NCBI GenBank assembly: GCA_019638795.1
Contig: JAHBTB010000001.1
Coordinates: 62,001-126,000 of the forward strand
DNA: 64,000 bases
Reading direction: 5' to 3'
Source of the DNA: Fimbriimonadaceae bacterium
GTDB lineage: Bacteria; Armatimonadota; Fimbriimonadia; Fimbriimonadales; Fimbriimonadaceae
Positions 41,488 to 49,645 of the stretch are shown here, piece by piece (within the stretch, counting starts at the first letter, position 1; every line of letters starts with the position of its first letter). A model generated the notes under the pieces. It made no database searches, was not told the origin of the DNA, and saw nothing but the letters and a program-made list of their open reading frames with translations. The position numbers were made by a program, and so were the translations under genes.

Positions 41488-42266
41488 CCCCCACGGACCG
41501 ATTCCTCGTCCCCCTTGTCAGCGCCTTCACCGACGACACCACCGCCGTGAGCGAGGTGCGTACCGCCAAGCTCGTCCGGGCGTACCGAGACCTCGGTGCC
41601 GCCGGCTTTGTCGTGGGCACGGACATGGCGGAATGGCCCGCCTTAGCCCTCAGCGAACGCAAGGAGGCGATCGAGTGGGTGATGCGGGAGAGCCAAGGCC
41701 TCCCGGTCTACGTCGCGATCACCGCCTTCACGACCTCGATGATGATCGACCTTTGCCAGCACGGGGCCCGGCACGGGGCCCGTGCGGCCGTCTTGTCCCT
41801 GCCCCCCGGCGCGCACCTTTCACCTCATGAGATCAAGAACATGATGAACGTGGTGCGGCGGCACGGGCAGCTGCCGGTCAGTTTGCTCGACGCGCCCGAG
41901 CGGCTCGAGGAGGTCGCCGAGGAGTTGGGCCTGGCCAACCAAGGCGCCCGGCCCCTGGCAAGCCACGACCTCGGCGGTCTCCAGGTGGCCAAGTCGCCGT
42001 CCACCATCGAGTTCGTCTGTGCGGACGGCTTCTGCACGCCGATGGCGGTGTTGGGCGCCAGCAAGGCCGAGACGGTCTTCCGTTCCTGGCACACCGCGGC
42101 GCCCGTGGCCCAGGGCCTGTGGCGGCTGGCCGGCCCCGTGCGACTCGGCAAGGCCGCCGCCGAAGCCTTGTCCCTGGAGGTCGGCGCACCCCGGGGTCCG
42201 GCACTGGGTTTGGACGACACCGGACGGACTGTCCTCAAGCGCCTCTTCGACTTGACGGCCCCGTGA
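41484..42266 (+). CDS. DapA/N-acetylneuraminate-lyase family protein, catalytically degenerate
   Basis: A 260-aa TIM-barrel protein. The N-terminus fits the DHDPS/NAL family: FLVPLVSAFTDD, GFVVGTDMAEWPALALSERKEAIEW (in place of GTTGE...LS..E), and YVAITAFTTSMMIDL. At the position of the family's catalytic tyrosine (YN-x-P) it has SLLDAPERL, so the Tyr is Leu. The Schiff-base lysine region is also poorly conserved (LQVAKSPSTIEF may hold it). It is somewhat shorter than usual (about 290 aa). It may be a non-catalytic or altered-chemistry member. It overlaps the methyltransferase by 4 bp. Confidence 0.75.
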   Translation: MTPTDRFLVPLVSAFTDDTTAVSEVRTAKLVRAYRDLGAAGFVVGTDMAEWPALALSERKEAIEWVMRESQGLPVYVAITAFTTSMMIDLCQHGARHGARAAVLSLPPGAHLSPHEIKNMMNVVRRHGQLPVSLLDAPERLEEVAEELGLANQGARPLASHDLGGLQVAKSPSTIEFVCADGFCTPMAVLGASKAETVFRSWHTAAPVAQGLWRLAGPVRLGKAAAEALSLEVGAPRGPALGLDDTGRTVLKRLFDLTAP

Positions 42267-42318
42267 AACTTCCGGCCCCCGGACGCAGTCGCGACCAGGG
42301 GCCGGGTACCTCTCGCGA

Positions 42319-43257
42319 CTACTCGCCGACCGGCGTGACCAGGTCGCGCCGACGGATCTCGCCGCCACCGGCGGTGTAGTGGCGTGACCCCCACTTCCAG
42401 TGGTTCTCGTCCAACAGGCCCGAGGCCGGCACGCTCTTGGCGTGGGTGTCCGCAAAGCTGTAGTTCGCGTTGTTGCCGAAGCGGTCGGGCTGGGTGTAGA
42501 CGATGTGGTTGTATGCGGTGGAGACCAGGCCGGCCTTGCAGTCGGCAAAGTCGGCCTTGGCGATCTCCGGGCTGACCACCGCGTACCATGGGAGCCCGAC
42601 TTCGCCGGCCGCTTCACCCTGGAACTTCGTCGTCCCGTCCTGAAGGGTCAGGGCGTTGGTCGGCCGGTGCGACTTGAACGCCACGCCCGAGGCCGCGGAG
42701 CCGTCGTTGATGCAACTGGGCGTGTGGGTCATGGGGGCGAGGGCGATCACTCCGGCCACGTTCTCGATGACAGTCGTGCTCACCACTTTCATGGGGTCGA
42801 TCGCCCGACGCTTACGCGGGAAGATCTGGGCGTTGGCCACGTAGCTCAGTCGAGGGGCCTGGATGTCCTGGACTGGGTTCTGGGACACCTGGCCGCCCGG
42901 AGCACCCCACCCGCCGTTGTCGCCGACGAAGTTCGTCGGGGCTAGGCCACCGCTTGGGTCGACCGGGCTGCGGAAGATCTCAAAGTTCTTCACGTAGGGC
43001 ATGACGACCCCGGTCCAATGGGTGTACCCGCCGGACGAGTTGGTGTCGTTATTGTAGTAGTAGGCTGACGGATACGTGTCGTCGTTGTCACCGAGGTAGA
43101 TCGCCGTCGCGGTGCCGATCTGCTTCATGTTCGAGAGGTCTTGGGTCTTCTTGGCCGCCGTCTTCGCTTGGGCGAAGACCGGGAAAAGGATCGCGGCAAG
43201 GATCGCGATGATCGCGATGACGACGAGGAGTTCAATCAGGGTGAAGGCCTTCTTCAT
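42319..43257 (-). CDS. Prepilin-like protein with type II/IV N-terminal methylation motif
   Basis: A 312-aa pseudopilin. It opens [31 protein letters not shown], the prepilin peptidase site and hydrophobic helix, here split by the F-T-L-I-E motif. The remainder resembles the DUF1559-type pseudopilins abundant in Planctomycetes and Armatimonadetes ([23 protein letters not shown], and near the end [16 protein letters not shown], a variant of the H-x9-DG processing signature). It probably forms or decorates a pilus- or T2SS-like structure. The ATG at 43257 begins the leader, and no strong ribosome site is visible. Confidence 0.88.
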   Translation of the reverse strand: MKKAFTLIELLVVIAIIAILAAILFPVFAQAKTAAKKTQDLSNMKQIGTATAIYLGDNDDTYPSAYYYNNDTNSSGGYTHWTGVVMPYVKNFEIFRSPVDPSGGLAPTNFVGDNGGWGAPGGQVSQNPVQDIQAPRLSYVANAQIFPRKRRAIDPMKVVSTTVIENVAGVIALAPMTHTPSCINDGSAASGVAFKSHRPTNALTLQDGTTKFQGEAAGEVGLPWYAVVSPEIAKADFADCKAGLVSTAYNHIVYTQPDRFGNNANYSFADTHAKSVPASGLLDENHWKWGSRHYTAGGGEIRRRDLVTPVGE

Positions 43258-43340
43258 GGCTAGTCCCAGCCCGGGCTTGGCGTTCGACAAGAACGAGCTA
43301 CGCCGGGAGTGTGGGCCGCCGGTCACCGCCATAACCTGGC

Positions 43341-43366
43341 GTTAACACGCGTTAAAGGCGGCTTAA
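43341..43366. repeat. Direct GTTAA repeats upstream of the prepilin gene
   Basis: GTTAA at 43341 and 43351, with a related CTTAA at 43362, spaced one helical turn. The first two also form a near-palindrome (TTAACACGCGTTAA). They lie about 85-110 bp upstream of the prepilin ATG and may be a regulator site. Confidence 0.3.
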
Positions 43367-43405
43367 CATATCGCCGAGACAAATCCCTATAAGTCGTAAA
43401 CAGAT

Positions 43406-43431
43406 GTGCCCACCAATCAATTGGCGGGCAC
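43406..43431 (-). terminator. Hairpin downstream of clpC
   Basis: GTGCCCACCAAT and ATTGGCGGGCAC form a 12-bp stem with one A-C mismatch and a very short loop, 25 bp past the clpC stop codon. The following bases on the minus strand include ATCTGTTTA, a poor T-tract. Confidence 0.6.
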
Positions 43432-43455
43432 CCCATGTTGCTCACTCTTTCGCAG

Positions 43456-45963
43456 CTAGTTCTTCACCAGCTCAGGCTTTTCCTTACCTCTACCGCCTGT
43501 CTTCTTCGTGAACCTCACGCCGCCCTCGCCGTCGACTTCCGCCACGACGGTGTCGCCGGCCGCGAAGGTGTTCATCAGCAGGGCCTCGCTGAGCGGGTCC
43601 TCGATGTACCTTTGCACCGCACGGCGGAGCGGCCGGGCACCGAGGTTCGGGTCATAACCCTTGTCCACGAGCAAGTCCTTGACCCCTTCGCTGAGCTCGA
43701 TGGTCAGACCGATGTTGGCGGCCTGCTCGTTCACACGCTTCATGTAGAGGTCGGCGATGGTCAGGATCTCTTCGCGCTTCAGGTGCTCGAAGACGATGGT
43801 CTCGTCGACCCGGTTGATGAACTCGGGCCGGAAGAGCTTCTTCATCTCGTCCAACATCTTCGTCTTCATGTTCTCGTAGGTCTTGGGGTCGTTGATGTCT
43901 TGGACGACGTCGCGGAAACCCAAGCCCTTGTCGAGTTCGATCGGTCGGACACCGACGTTCGAGGTCATGATGATGAGGGTGTTGCGGAAGTCGACGGTCC
44001 TGCCCTGGCTGTCGGTCAGCTGCCCGTCCTCCATGACCTGCAAGAGCAGGTTGAAGACCTCGGGGTTCGCCTTCTCGATCTCGTCGAGCAGGACGACGCA
44101 GTACGGGTTGCGGCGCACCTGTTCGGTGAGCTGGCCACCCTCGTCGTAGCCGACATAGCCGGGAGGGGCCCCGACCAAGCGGCTGACACTGAACCGCTCC
44201 ATGTACTCGGACATGTCGATCCGCACCATGTTCGACTCCTTCTCGTAGAGGTACTCGGCGAGTGCCTTGGCGAGCTCGGTCTTACCGACACCGGTGGGGC
44301 CGAGGAAGACAAAGCTGGCGATCGGCCGCTTCGGGTCCTTGAGGCCGCTCCGGGCGCGGCGGATGGCACGGGCCACGGCGCTGACGGCGTCCTTTTGCCC
44401 GATGATGCGGCGGTGAAGGTCTTCCTCCATCCGCAGGAGCTTCTGCTGCTCGCCCTCGACCAGGCGCGTGACCGGGATACCCGTCCAGCTCTGGACGATG
44501 GAGGCGATCTCGTGCTCGCCGACGACGGGGACGGCCTTCTCGCGGTCGTTCCACGTGTCCTCGCGCTCGATGATGCTCTGCTCCAGGTCTTCGAATTCCT
44601 TCTCGGCTTGGTCGAGCCGGTCACCCTCGGGGTGGCGGCGGAGGTGGTCGATCTCGGCGCGCAACTTGTTCAGCCGGACTTTGTCCTGTCGCACCTCGCT
44701 CGGCGGCAGGCTCTCCTGGAGCCGGACGCGGCTGGCGGCCTCGTCGACCAAGTCGATCGCCTTGTCGGGCAGGGTGCGGTCGGTGATGTAGCGCAGCGAG
44801 AGCTGGACGGCGGCCGTGATGGCGTCGTCGGTGATCTCGACGTTGTGGTGCGCCTCGTACCGCTCTCGCAGCCCTTTCAAGATGTCCACGGCCTCTTCCT
44901 CGTTCGGTTCGCGGACCTTGACGGCCTGGAACCGGCGCTCAAGGGCGGCGTCCTTTTCGATGTACTTACGGAACTCGTCTTGCGTGGTCGCGCCGATGCA
45001 CTGCAGTTCGCCACGCGCCAAGGCGGGCTTCATGATGTTGCTGGCGTCGATGGCGCCTTCTGCGGCGCCCGCGCCCACCAGCGTGTGCAGCTCGTCGACA
45101 AAGAGGATGACCTGGCCCTCGGCCCGACGCACCTCTTCCATGACTTTCTTCATGCGCTCCTCAAACTCGCCGCGGTACTTCGTCCCGGCGACGAGGCCGG
45201 CGAGGTCCAGGGCGACGAGGCGCTTGTCCTTCAGCAAATCGGGGATGTCGCCGCTCACGATGCGGAGGGCGAGGCCCTCGGCGATGGCGGTCTTGCCGAC
45301 GCCAGGCTCACCGATCAGGCACGGGTTGTTTTTCGTGCGCCGGGTGAGGATCTGCATGACCCGCTCGATTTCTTGCTGCCGACCGACGACCGGGTCGAGT
45401 TTCCCGTCTCGGGCCAACTCGGTGAGGTCGCGGCCGAACTCGTCGAGGGTCTGCGTCTTGGCGGAGCCGCCCGCCGACTGACCGGAGCTGCTGGACTTCG
45501 TCGACCCCCCGCTGCTGCGCGTCTGGGTGTCGTTGTCCTGCAGGGCCATGACTTCGCGTCGGGCTCGCTCGAGCTCGACGCCTAGCTTGGCCAGCACCCG
45601 GCCGGCCAGCCCGTCACCTTCGCGGATCAGGCCGAGCAACAGGTGCTCCGTTCCAATGTAGTTGTTGTTGAGGTTCCGGGCTTCGTCGTAAGCCAGGTCG
45701 ATCACCCGCTTGGCGCGGGGCGTCAGGGTCATGTCTTGGCTTTGCCGGGCCTCGCCACGGGGCAGCTGTTTCTCAACCTCCGACCGGATGCGGCTGAGAC
45801 TCACCCCGAGGCGCTCGAGGACTCGAGCCGCCACGCTGTCCGTTTCCCGGACCAAGCCCAGCAGGAGGTGTTCCGTCGAGACGTAACCCTCTCCAAACTT
45901 TTGGGCTTCTTCTTGGGCATAGAAAACGACTTTTCTCGCCCGCTCAGTGAACCGTTGCCACAT
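43456..45963 (-). CDS. clpC: ATP-dependent Clp protease ATP-binding subunit ClpC
   Basis: An 835-aa Hsp100 unfoldase that feeds substrates to ClpP and disaggregates proteins. Two Clp-N repeats ([31 protein letters not shown]) each have the EHLLLGL motif. They are followed by a Ser/Gly linker, AAA1 with Walker [14 protein letters not shown] at about 218-230, a middle domain with EKEFEDLEQ coiled coil, and AAA2 with [13 protein letters not shown]. The C-terminus ends [12 protein letters not shown]. The mcsA, mcsB and ctsR genes that accompany clpC in Firmicutes are absent. An AGGAGAC site lies 12 nt before the ATG. Confidence 0.96.
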   Translation of the reverse strand: MWQRFTERARKVVFYAQEEAQKFGEGYVSTEHLLLGLVRETDSVAARVLERLGVSLSRIRSEVEKQLPRGEARQSQDMTLTPRAKRVIDLAYDEARNLNNNYIGTEHLLLGLIREGDGLAGRVLAKLGVELERARREVMALQDNDTQTRSSGGSTKSSSSGQSAGGSAKTQTLDEFGRDLTELARDGKLDPVVGRQQEIERVMQILTRRTKNNPCLIGEPGVGKTAIAEGLALRIVSGDIPDLLKDKRLVALDLAGLVAGTKYRGEFEERMKKVMEEVRRAEGQVILFVDELHTLVGAGAAEGAIDASNIMKPALARGELQCIGATTQDEFRKYIEKDAALERRFQAVKVREPNEEEAVDILKGLRERYEAHHNVEITDDAITAAVQLSLRYITDRTLPDKAIDLVDEAASRVRLQESLPPSEVRQDKVRLNKLRAEIDHLRRHPEGDRLDQAEKEFEDLEQSIIEREDTWNDREKAVPVVGEHEIASIVQSWTGIPVTRLVEGEQQKLLRMEEDLHRRIIGQKDAVSAVARAIRRARSGLKDPKRPIASFVFLGPTGVGKTELAKALAEYLYEKESNMVRIDMSEYMERFSVSRLVGAPPGYVGYDEGGQLTEQVRRNPYCVVLLDEIEKANPEVFNLLLQVMEDGQLTDSQGRTVDFRNTLIIMTSNVGVRPIELDKGLGFRDVVQDINDPKTYENMKTKMLDEMKKLFRPEFINRVDETIVFEHLKREEILTIADLYMKRVNEQAANIGLTIELSEGVKDLLVDKGYDPNLGARPLRRAVQRYIEDPLSEALLMNTFAAGDTVVAEVDGEGGVRFTKKTGGRGKEKPELVKN

Positions 45964-46030
45964 ACTCTGATTTTGTCTCCTGGCGGAATTTCCTGCTGGT
46001 CCTTCACGCCTTCACTACAGATAGACGGCC

Positions 46031-46071
46031 GGGGGCCAACCCTTGTGCCGTGCACGTGACGTTGGGCCCCC
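46031..46071. repeat. Long inverted repeat in the clpC/mce divergent region
   Basis: GGGGGCCAAC at 46031-46040 and GTTGGGCCCCC at 46061-46071 are complementary apart from one bulged base. The 20-nt spacer contains the overlapping palindromes GTGCAC and CACGTG. It lies about 70 bp upstream of clpC and 85 bp upstream of mce. It matches neither CIRCE nor CtsR operators. Confidence 0.5.
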
Positions 46072-46144
46072 GTCCAGGCATGATTGTCGGTCGGTGTCCC
46101 AGGCTGGCCTAGGTGTCTTGAAGGTGATTCGGAACCGAGCCCGC

Positions 46145-46150
46145 TATAAT
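46145..46150 (+). promoter_or_regulatory. Consensus -10 (TATAAT) giving a leaderless start of mce
   Basis: A perfect TATAAT, 6 nt before the ATG at 46157. A normal transcription start would fall on the A of the start codon, so the mRNA should be leaderless. A possible TTGAAG -35 at 46118 is too far away (21 nt). Confidence 0.6.
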
Positions 46151-46156
46151 GCGGGC

Positions 46157-47593
46157 ATGCGGTCGGCTTGGCAGGTCGGGCTCTTCGTCGTTGTCTTTGT
46201 CGCGCTGGTGGTCGGTGGCTTGGCCGTCCTCCAGAAGGGGTTCTTGGCCGAAAAGACCGACACCTACTACGCAAAGTTCGCCGACGCGGGCGGACTCGCC
46301 AGCGGCGCCCCCGTCCTGCTCTCCGGAGTCCAGATCGGCAAAGTCGAGAGCGTGAAGCTGGACATCGACAACGCGGCGGTGGTCCGTCTGGCCGTGCGCC
46401 GCGGGCAGGCGATCCCGAAGTCCATCGTCGCCACGCTGCCGACCTCGTTTGTCTCGATCGGCGACAAGCAGGTCTTGCTGAAGCGCGAGCTCCCCACCGA
46501 GGGCTTCTACGCGCCGGGCAACGAGGGCGACCCGATCCCGGGCAAGTTGCTCGGCCCCCTTGAAGGTGTCGTCCCCGACAGCAAGGAGACGGTCGCCGAA
46601 CTGAACAAGACCCTGGTCGCCTTCCAAAACCTCCTGAACGACCAGAAGCTCAAAGGCAGCCTGACCGGGCTGATGGACCAGAGCAAGGAGACCGCCGCGA
46701 AGTTCGGGGCCCTCGCCAGCCGTATCGACGGGCTGGTCGCCCAGAACCAGGGCAGCATCGGCAAGATGCTCGGTTCGATGACCGCGAGCATGGAAAACCT
46801 CCAGGCTGTCAGCGTGAAGATCAAGCAGATCGCCACCGACGGCGCCCTGGAAGGCAAGATGAACGACCTCCTTGCTTCACTTAACGAGGCGGCCGTGAGC
46901 GGCAAGAAGATGGTCGCCGACCTGCAGTCCTACACCAGCGACCCGGAAATCAAGGAGAACCTCAAGGCCACGATGGCGAACTTCAAGCAGATGAGCGAGA
47001 GCGGCACACGGATCGCCGCGGACGCCGAGATCATGGCCAAGAACGGGGCCAAGGTCAGCGGCAGCGGCGTCGAAATCGGTGAAAAGGCCAGCGCGCTCCT
47101 CGACAAGGCCAACAAACTTGCGACCGACATCGACGGCCTCGTCCAGAAGTTCAAAGAGACGGTGGACAAGGTCAAGATCCCAGGCTTGGGCGAGGGGCTC
47201 CCCAAGATCGGACTGGAAGCAGGCGTCACCCGCGAGACCGACCCCAACCGCAACCGGACGGACATCACCGCCATCGTGCCGATCGGCAAGGACTACCTCC
47301 ATTTGGGACTCTACGACGCCTTTGAGTCGAACAAGGTGAACCTGCAATACCAGAAGACCTTCAACCCTCGTCTGGGCCTTCGGTATGGGGTCCACGCCAG
47401 CAAGCCGGGGATTGGGGTAGATTACGCCTTCGCGCCGAACGCTTGGTTGCAGTCGGATGTCTTCGGGCTCAACGACACCCAGTTCGACCTCAGGCTCAAG
47501 TACGGTTTTGGCAGCGGAATCCTAGGTTGGATCGGCGTCGACCGAATTTTCGAGCGCAACGCCCCGACTATAGGGATCGGCATCAAGAAGTAA
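46157..47593 (+). CDS. MCE/MlaD family lipid-transport protein with unusual C-terminus
   Basis: A 478-aa protein with one N-terminal transmembrane helix (about residues 5-23) and an MCE domain (TDTYYAKFADAGGLASGAPVLLSGVQIGKV in pieces, then VSIGDKQVLLKR). A long helical region (about 135-340) with many Lys/Ala/Glu residues follows. The last 110 or so residues alternate hydrophobic and polar positions (YLHLGLYDAFESNKVNLQYQ, RLGLRYGVHASKPGIGVDYAF, FDLRLKYGFGS) like amphipathic beta-strands. MCE proteins carry phospholipids between the membranes of diderm bacteria. No MlaE or MlaF gene is adjacent. It is followed 11 bp later by rplI. Confidence 0.87.
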   Translation: MRSAWQVGLFVVVFVALVVGGLAVLQKGFLAEKTDTYYAKFADAGGLASGAPVLLSGVQIGKVESVKLDIDNAAVVRLAVRRGQAIPKSIVATLPTSFVSIGDKQVLLKRELPTEGFYAPGNEGDPIPGKLLGPLEGVVPDSKETVAELNKTLVAFQNLLNDQKLKGSLTGLMDQSKETAAKFGALASRIDGLVAQNQGSIGKMLGSMTASMENLQAVSVKIKQIATDGALEGKMNDLLASLNEAAVSGKKMVADLQSYTSDPEIKENLKATMANFKQMSESGTRIAADAEIMAKNGAKVSGSGVEIGEKASALLDKANKLATDIDGLVQKFKETVDKVKIPGLGEGLPKIGLEAGVTRETDPNRNRTDITAIVPIGKDYLHLGLYDAFESNKVNLQYQKTFNPRLGLRYGVHASKPGIGVDYAFAPNAWLQSDVFGLNDTQFDLRLKYGFGSGILGWIGVDRIFERNAPTIGIGIKK

Positions 47594-47604
47594 GAAGGTT
47601 TGCG

Positions 47605-48153
47605 ATGAAAGTCATCCTGAAGCAGGCTGTCCCGAAGCTGGGGAAAGAGGGCCAGGTCGTCAATGTGAAGGACGGTTACGCCCGTAACTTCCTGTTCCCC
47701 CACGGCATGGCCATCCTCGCCGACAAGTCCCAGATGGAAGTCTTGGCTCGTCGCAACGCCAAGGTCGCCCAAGGCCTCGCCGACACCAAGGCGGCGGCCG
47801 AGGCCACCAAGGAAAAGATCGACGGGGCCGTCGTCAATGTCGGCCAGAAGGTGGGCCGGGACGGTGTCCGCCTGTTCGGCGCGGTGACCTCGCAAGACGT
47901 GGCCGACGCGGTCAAGGAGCAGTTGAAGGTCGAGGTCGACAAGAAGGGCGTCCTCCTCATCCAGCCGATCAAGCGCCTGGGTGTCCACGATGTCGAACTC
48001 GACATCCACCGCCAGGTCGTCATCCACATCAAGGTCAACGTCTTTGACCAAGAGCACCCTGAGTCGGCCGCCGCCCAGCTTGCCGCCACCACTCCCCAGA
48101 CCGCCGAGGCGGAACCGGCAGTCGAGGCCGAGGCCGAAGCCGTCGAAGCCTGA
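47605..48153 (+). CDS. rplI: Large ribosomal subunit protein bL9
   Basis: A 182-aa ribosomal protein that binds domain V of 23S rRNA near the L1 stalk. It has the N-terminal rRNA-binding domain MKVILKQAVPKLGKEGQVV, with the signature GYARNFLFPHGMA. The connecting helix and C-terminal domain LFGAVTSQDVADAVKEQ follow. It carries an extra acidic Ala/Glu-rich tail of about 33 residues after the usual end (family length about 148). A GAAGG site six bases before the ATG fixes the start. It is not in the usual rpsF-ssb-rpsR-rplI group. Confidence 0.96.
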   Translation: MKVILKQAVPKLGKEGQVVNVKDGYARNFLFPHGMAILADKSQMEVLARRNAKVAQGLADTKAAAEATKEKIDGAVVNVGQKVGRDGVRLFGAVTSQDVADAVKEQLKVEVDKKGVLLIQPIKRLGVHDVELDIHRQVVIHIKVNVFDQEHPESAAAQLAATTPQTAEAEPAVEAEAEAVEA

Positions 48154-48176
48154 CCATCCTCAGTTCCACGGACACG

Positions 48177-48214
48177 AAACTCCCGTCGGCCACGCCGACG
48201 GGAGTTTTCTCTTT
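48177..48214 (+). terminator. Rho-independent terminator after rplI
   Basis: ACTCCCGTCGGC and GCCGACGGGAGT form a perfect 12-bp stem with a 3-nt loop, followed by TTTCTCTTTCT, 24 bp after the rplI stop. The complementary strand begins with an A-rich run, so it may also serve the convergent MBL gene. Confidence 0.9.
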
Positions 48215-48221
48215 CTGCCCC

Positions 48222-49601
48222 TTAGCCGCGCAGGGCCTTCATGCCCGCCCAGCCGTCCTTGACCTCCACGAGCCGTTCGACGCCAAGACGCTCCAAGACG
48301 CTCACCGCCACGGGCGAACGCGAGCCGCCTTGGCAATGCACGGCGTACGCGACTCTCGGGTCAAGGTCGGCGATCCGGCGCGGGAGAAAGCCATAGGGGA
48401 TGGTGTGAGGGCTGGTCGACGGGTCGCTCTCATGCTCGCTCGCCCCGCGGACGTCGAGGGCGACCAGACCCTCGGGTAAGTCGGCGGCCGCCATGCTGGG
48501 AATCGTGCGGACTTCGCCACCCGCGGCCCTGACCGCCCCGACGATCTCCGGCCCGGCCCACGCCACGACGCGGTCTAGCCCGACCAAAGCCATCTCCTGC
48601 GCGGCCAGTCGGGCCGACCCTTCGTCGGACGCCACCAGGTGGATGTCGGTGTCGTAAGGCACGAACCACCCGCAGTTGATGGTGAAGAGCTTGTCCAGGG
48701 GGGCGTGGACGGAGCGGTAGATGTGCGACTCCAAGTATTCGGGGCTCGGGCGAACGTCCACGACCAGCGTGTCCGCCGACGCATACCGGGCGGCGTCGCC
48801 GGACCGCACCATGGCCGGGCGGTCGGCGGTCCGGGCGGGGCCCCGCTTGTTGCGCGCCTTCATTTCGGCGTAATAGGCCGGTGGTTCCGGCTGACCGCGC
48901 AAGACCTCGGCGACAAACGCGGACTCGTCCTCCATCAGCAAGGCCCAGTTCGCCGACTTCTCGTATCCGACCGTCGAGACCGGCACAGCGCCGAGGGCAC
49001 GTCCACACGGCGACCCCGCACCGTGGGCGGGCCAGACCAATACGTGATCGGGCAACGACTTGATCCATTGCAGGGACTGGAACAGCGACCTCGCCCCGGG
49101 CTCCTGGGTGCCCTTGACCCCGGCGGCCTGCTCCAAGAGGTCCGGCCGTCCGACGTCGCCGACAAAGACAAAGTCGCCGGTGAAAACGGCCACGGGCTTC
49201 TCAGACCGGCCCAGGTCGCGCAGGACAAACGAGATGTGCTCCGGCGTGTGACCCGGGGTGTGTCGGACGGTCAGCTCGACGCTTCCCGCCGTGATCTTGT
49301 CACCGGTGCGGACAAGGGCGGCCCGGTCGCCAAACCCGTACTGCCAGTCAGCCGGACCTTCGGCGCTCAGGAAGAGCGTCGCCCCCGTCGCTTCAGCCAG
49401 TTCCTTGGCTCCCGACAAGAAATCGGCGTGGATGTGGGTCTCGGTGACCGCCGTGATCTTCATCTTGCCCTTGGCGGCAGCCTCGATGTACTGGCCAAAG
49501 TCGCGGTTTGGGTCGATCACGACGGCAGAACCGTCACCGGGGCATCCCACCAAGTAGCTCGCGTGAGCCAAACGATCGTTGTAGAAGCGCTGGACGACCA
49601 T
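48222..49601 (-). CDS. MBL-fold hydrolase with tandem rhodanese domains (persulfide dioxygenase-like)
   Basis: A 459-aa cytoplasmic protein. Residues 1 to about 250 are a metallo-beta-lactamase fold with metal ligands in ETHIHADFLSG, HTPGHTPEH and VWPAHGAGS, close to ETHE1/BlcB-type persulfide dioxygenases. Two rhodanese domains follow: the first (VVDVRPSPEYLESH) has no active cysteine at the loop (HLVASDEGSARL), while the second has the catalytic-type loop VHCQGGSRSP. It probably acts in sulfane sulfur handling. A TAAAGT hexamer lies 4 nt before the ATG. Confidence 0.9.
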   Translation of the reverse strand: MVVQRFYNDRLAHASYLVGCPGDGSAVVIDPNRDFGQYIEAAAKGKMKITAVTETHIHADFLSGAKELAEATGATLFLSAEGPADWQYGFGDRAALVRTGDKITAGSVELTVRHTPGHTPEHISFVLRDLGRSEKPVAVFTGDFVFVGDVGRPDLLEQAAGVKGTQEPGARSLFQSLQWIKSLPDHVLVWPAHGAGSPCGRALGAVPVSTVGYEKSANWALLMEDESAFVAEVLRGQPEPPAYYAEMKARNKRGPARTADRPAMVRSGDAARYASADTLVVDVRPSPEYLESHIYRSVHAPLDKLFTINCGWFVPYDTDIHLVASDEGSARLAAQEMALVGLDRVVAWAGPEIVGAVRAAGGEVRTIPSMAAADLPEGLVALDVRGASEHESDPSTSPHTIPYGFLPRRIADLDPRVAYAVHCQGGSRSPVAVSVLERLGVERLVEVKDGWAGMKALRG

Positions 49602-49645
49602 GTCAACTTTATGGACGCCACGTTACCCGGCGAGTGCGAACGGAC

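Noticed and set aside
41484-42266. Functional dihydrodipicolinate synthase (dapA)
   Set aside because: The catalytic tyrosine is replaced, and other site residues and the length deviate, so the specific enzyme name is not justified.
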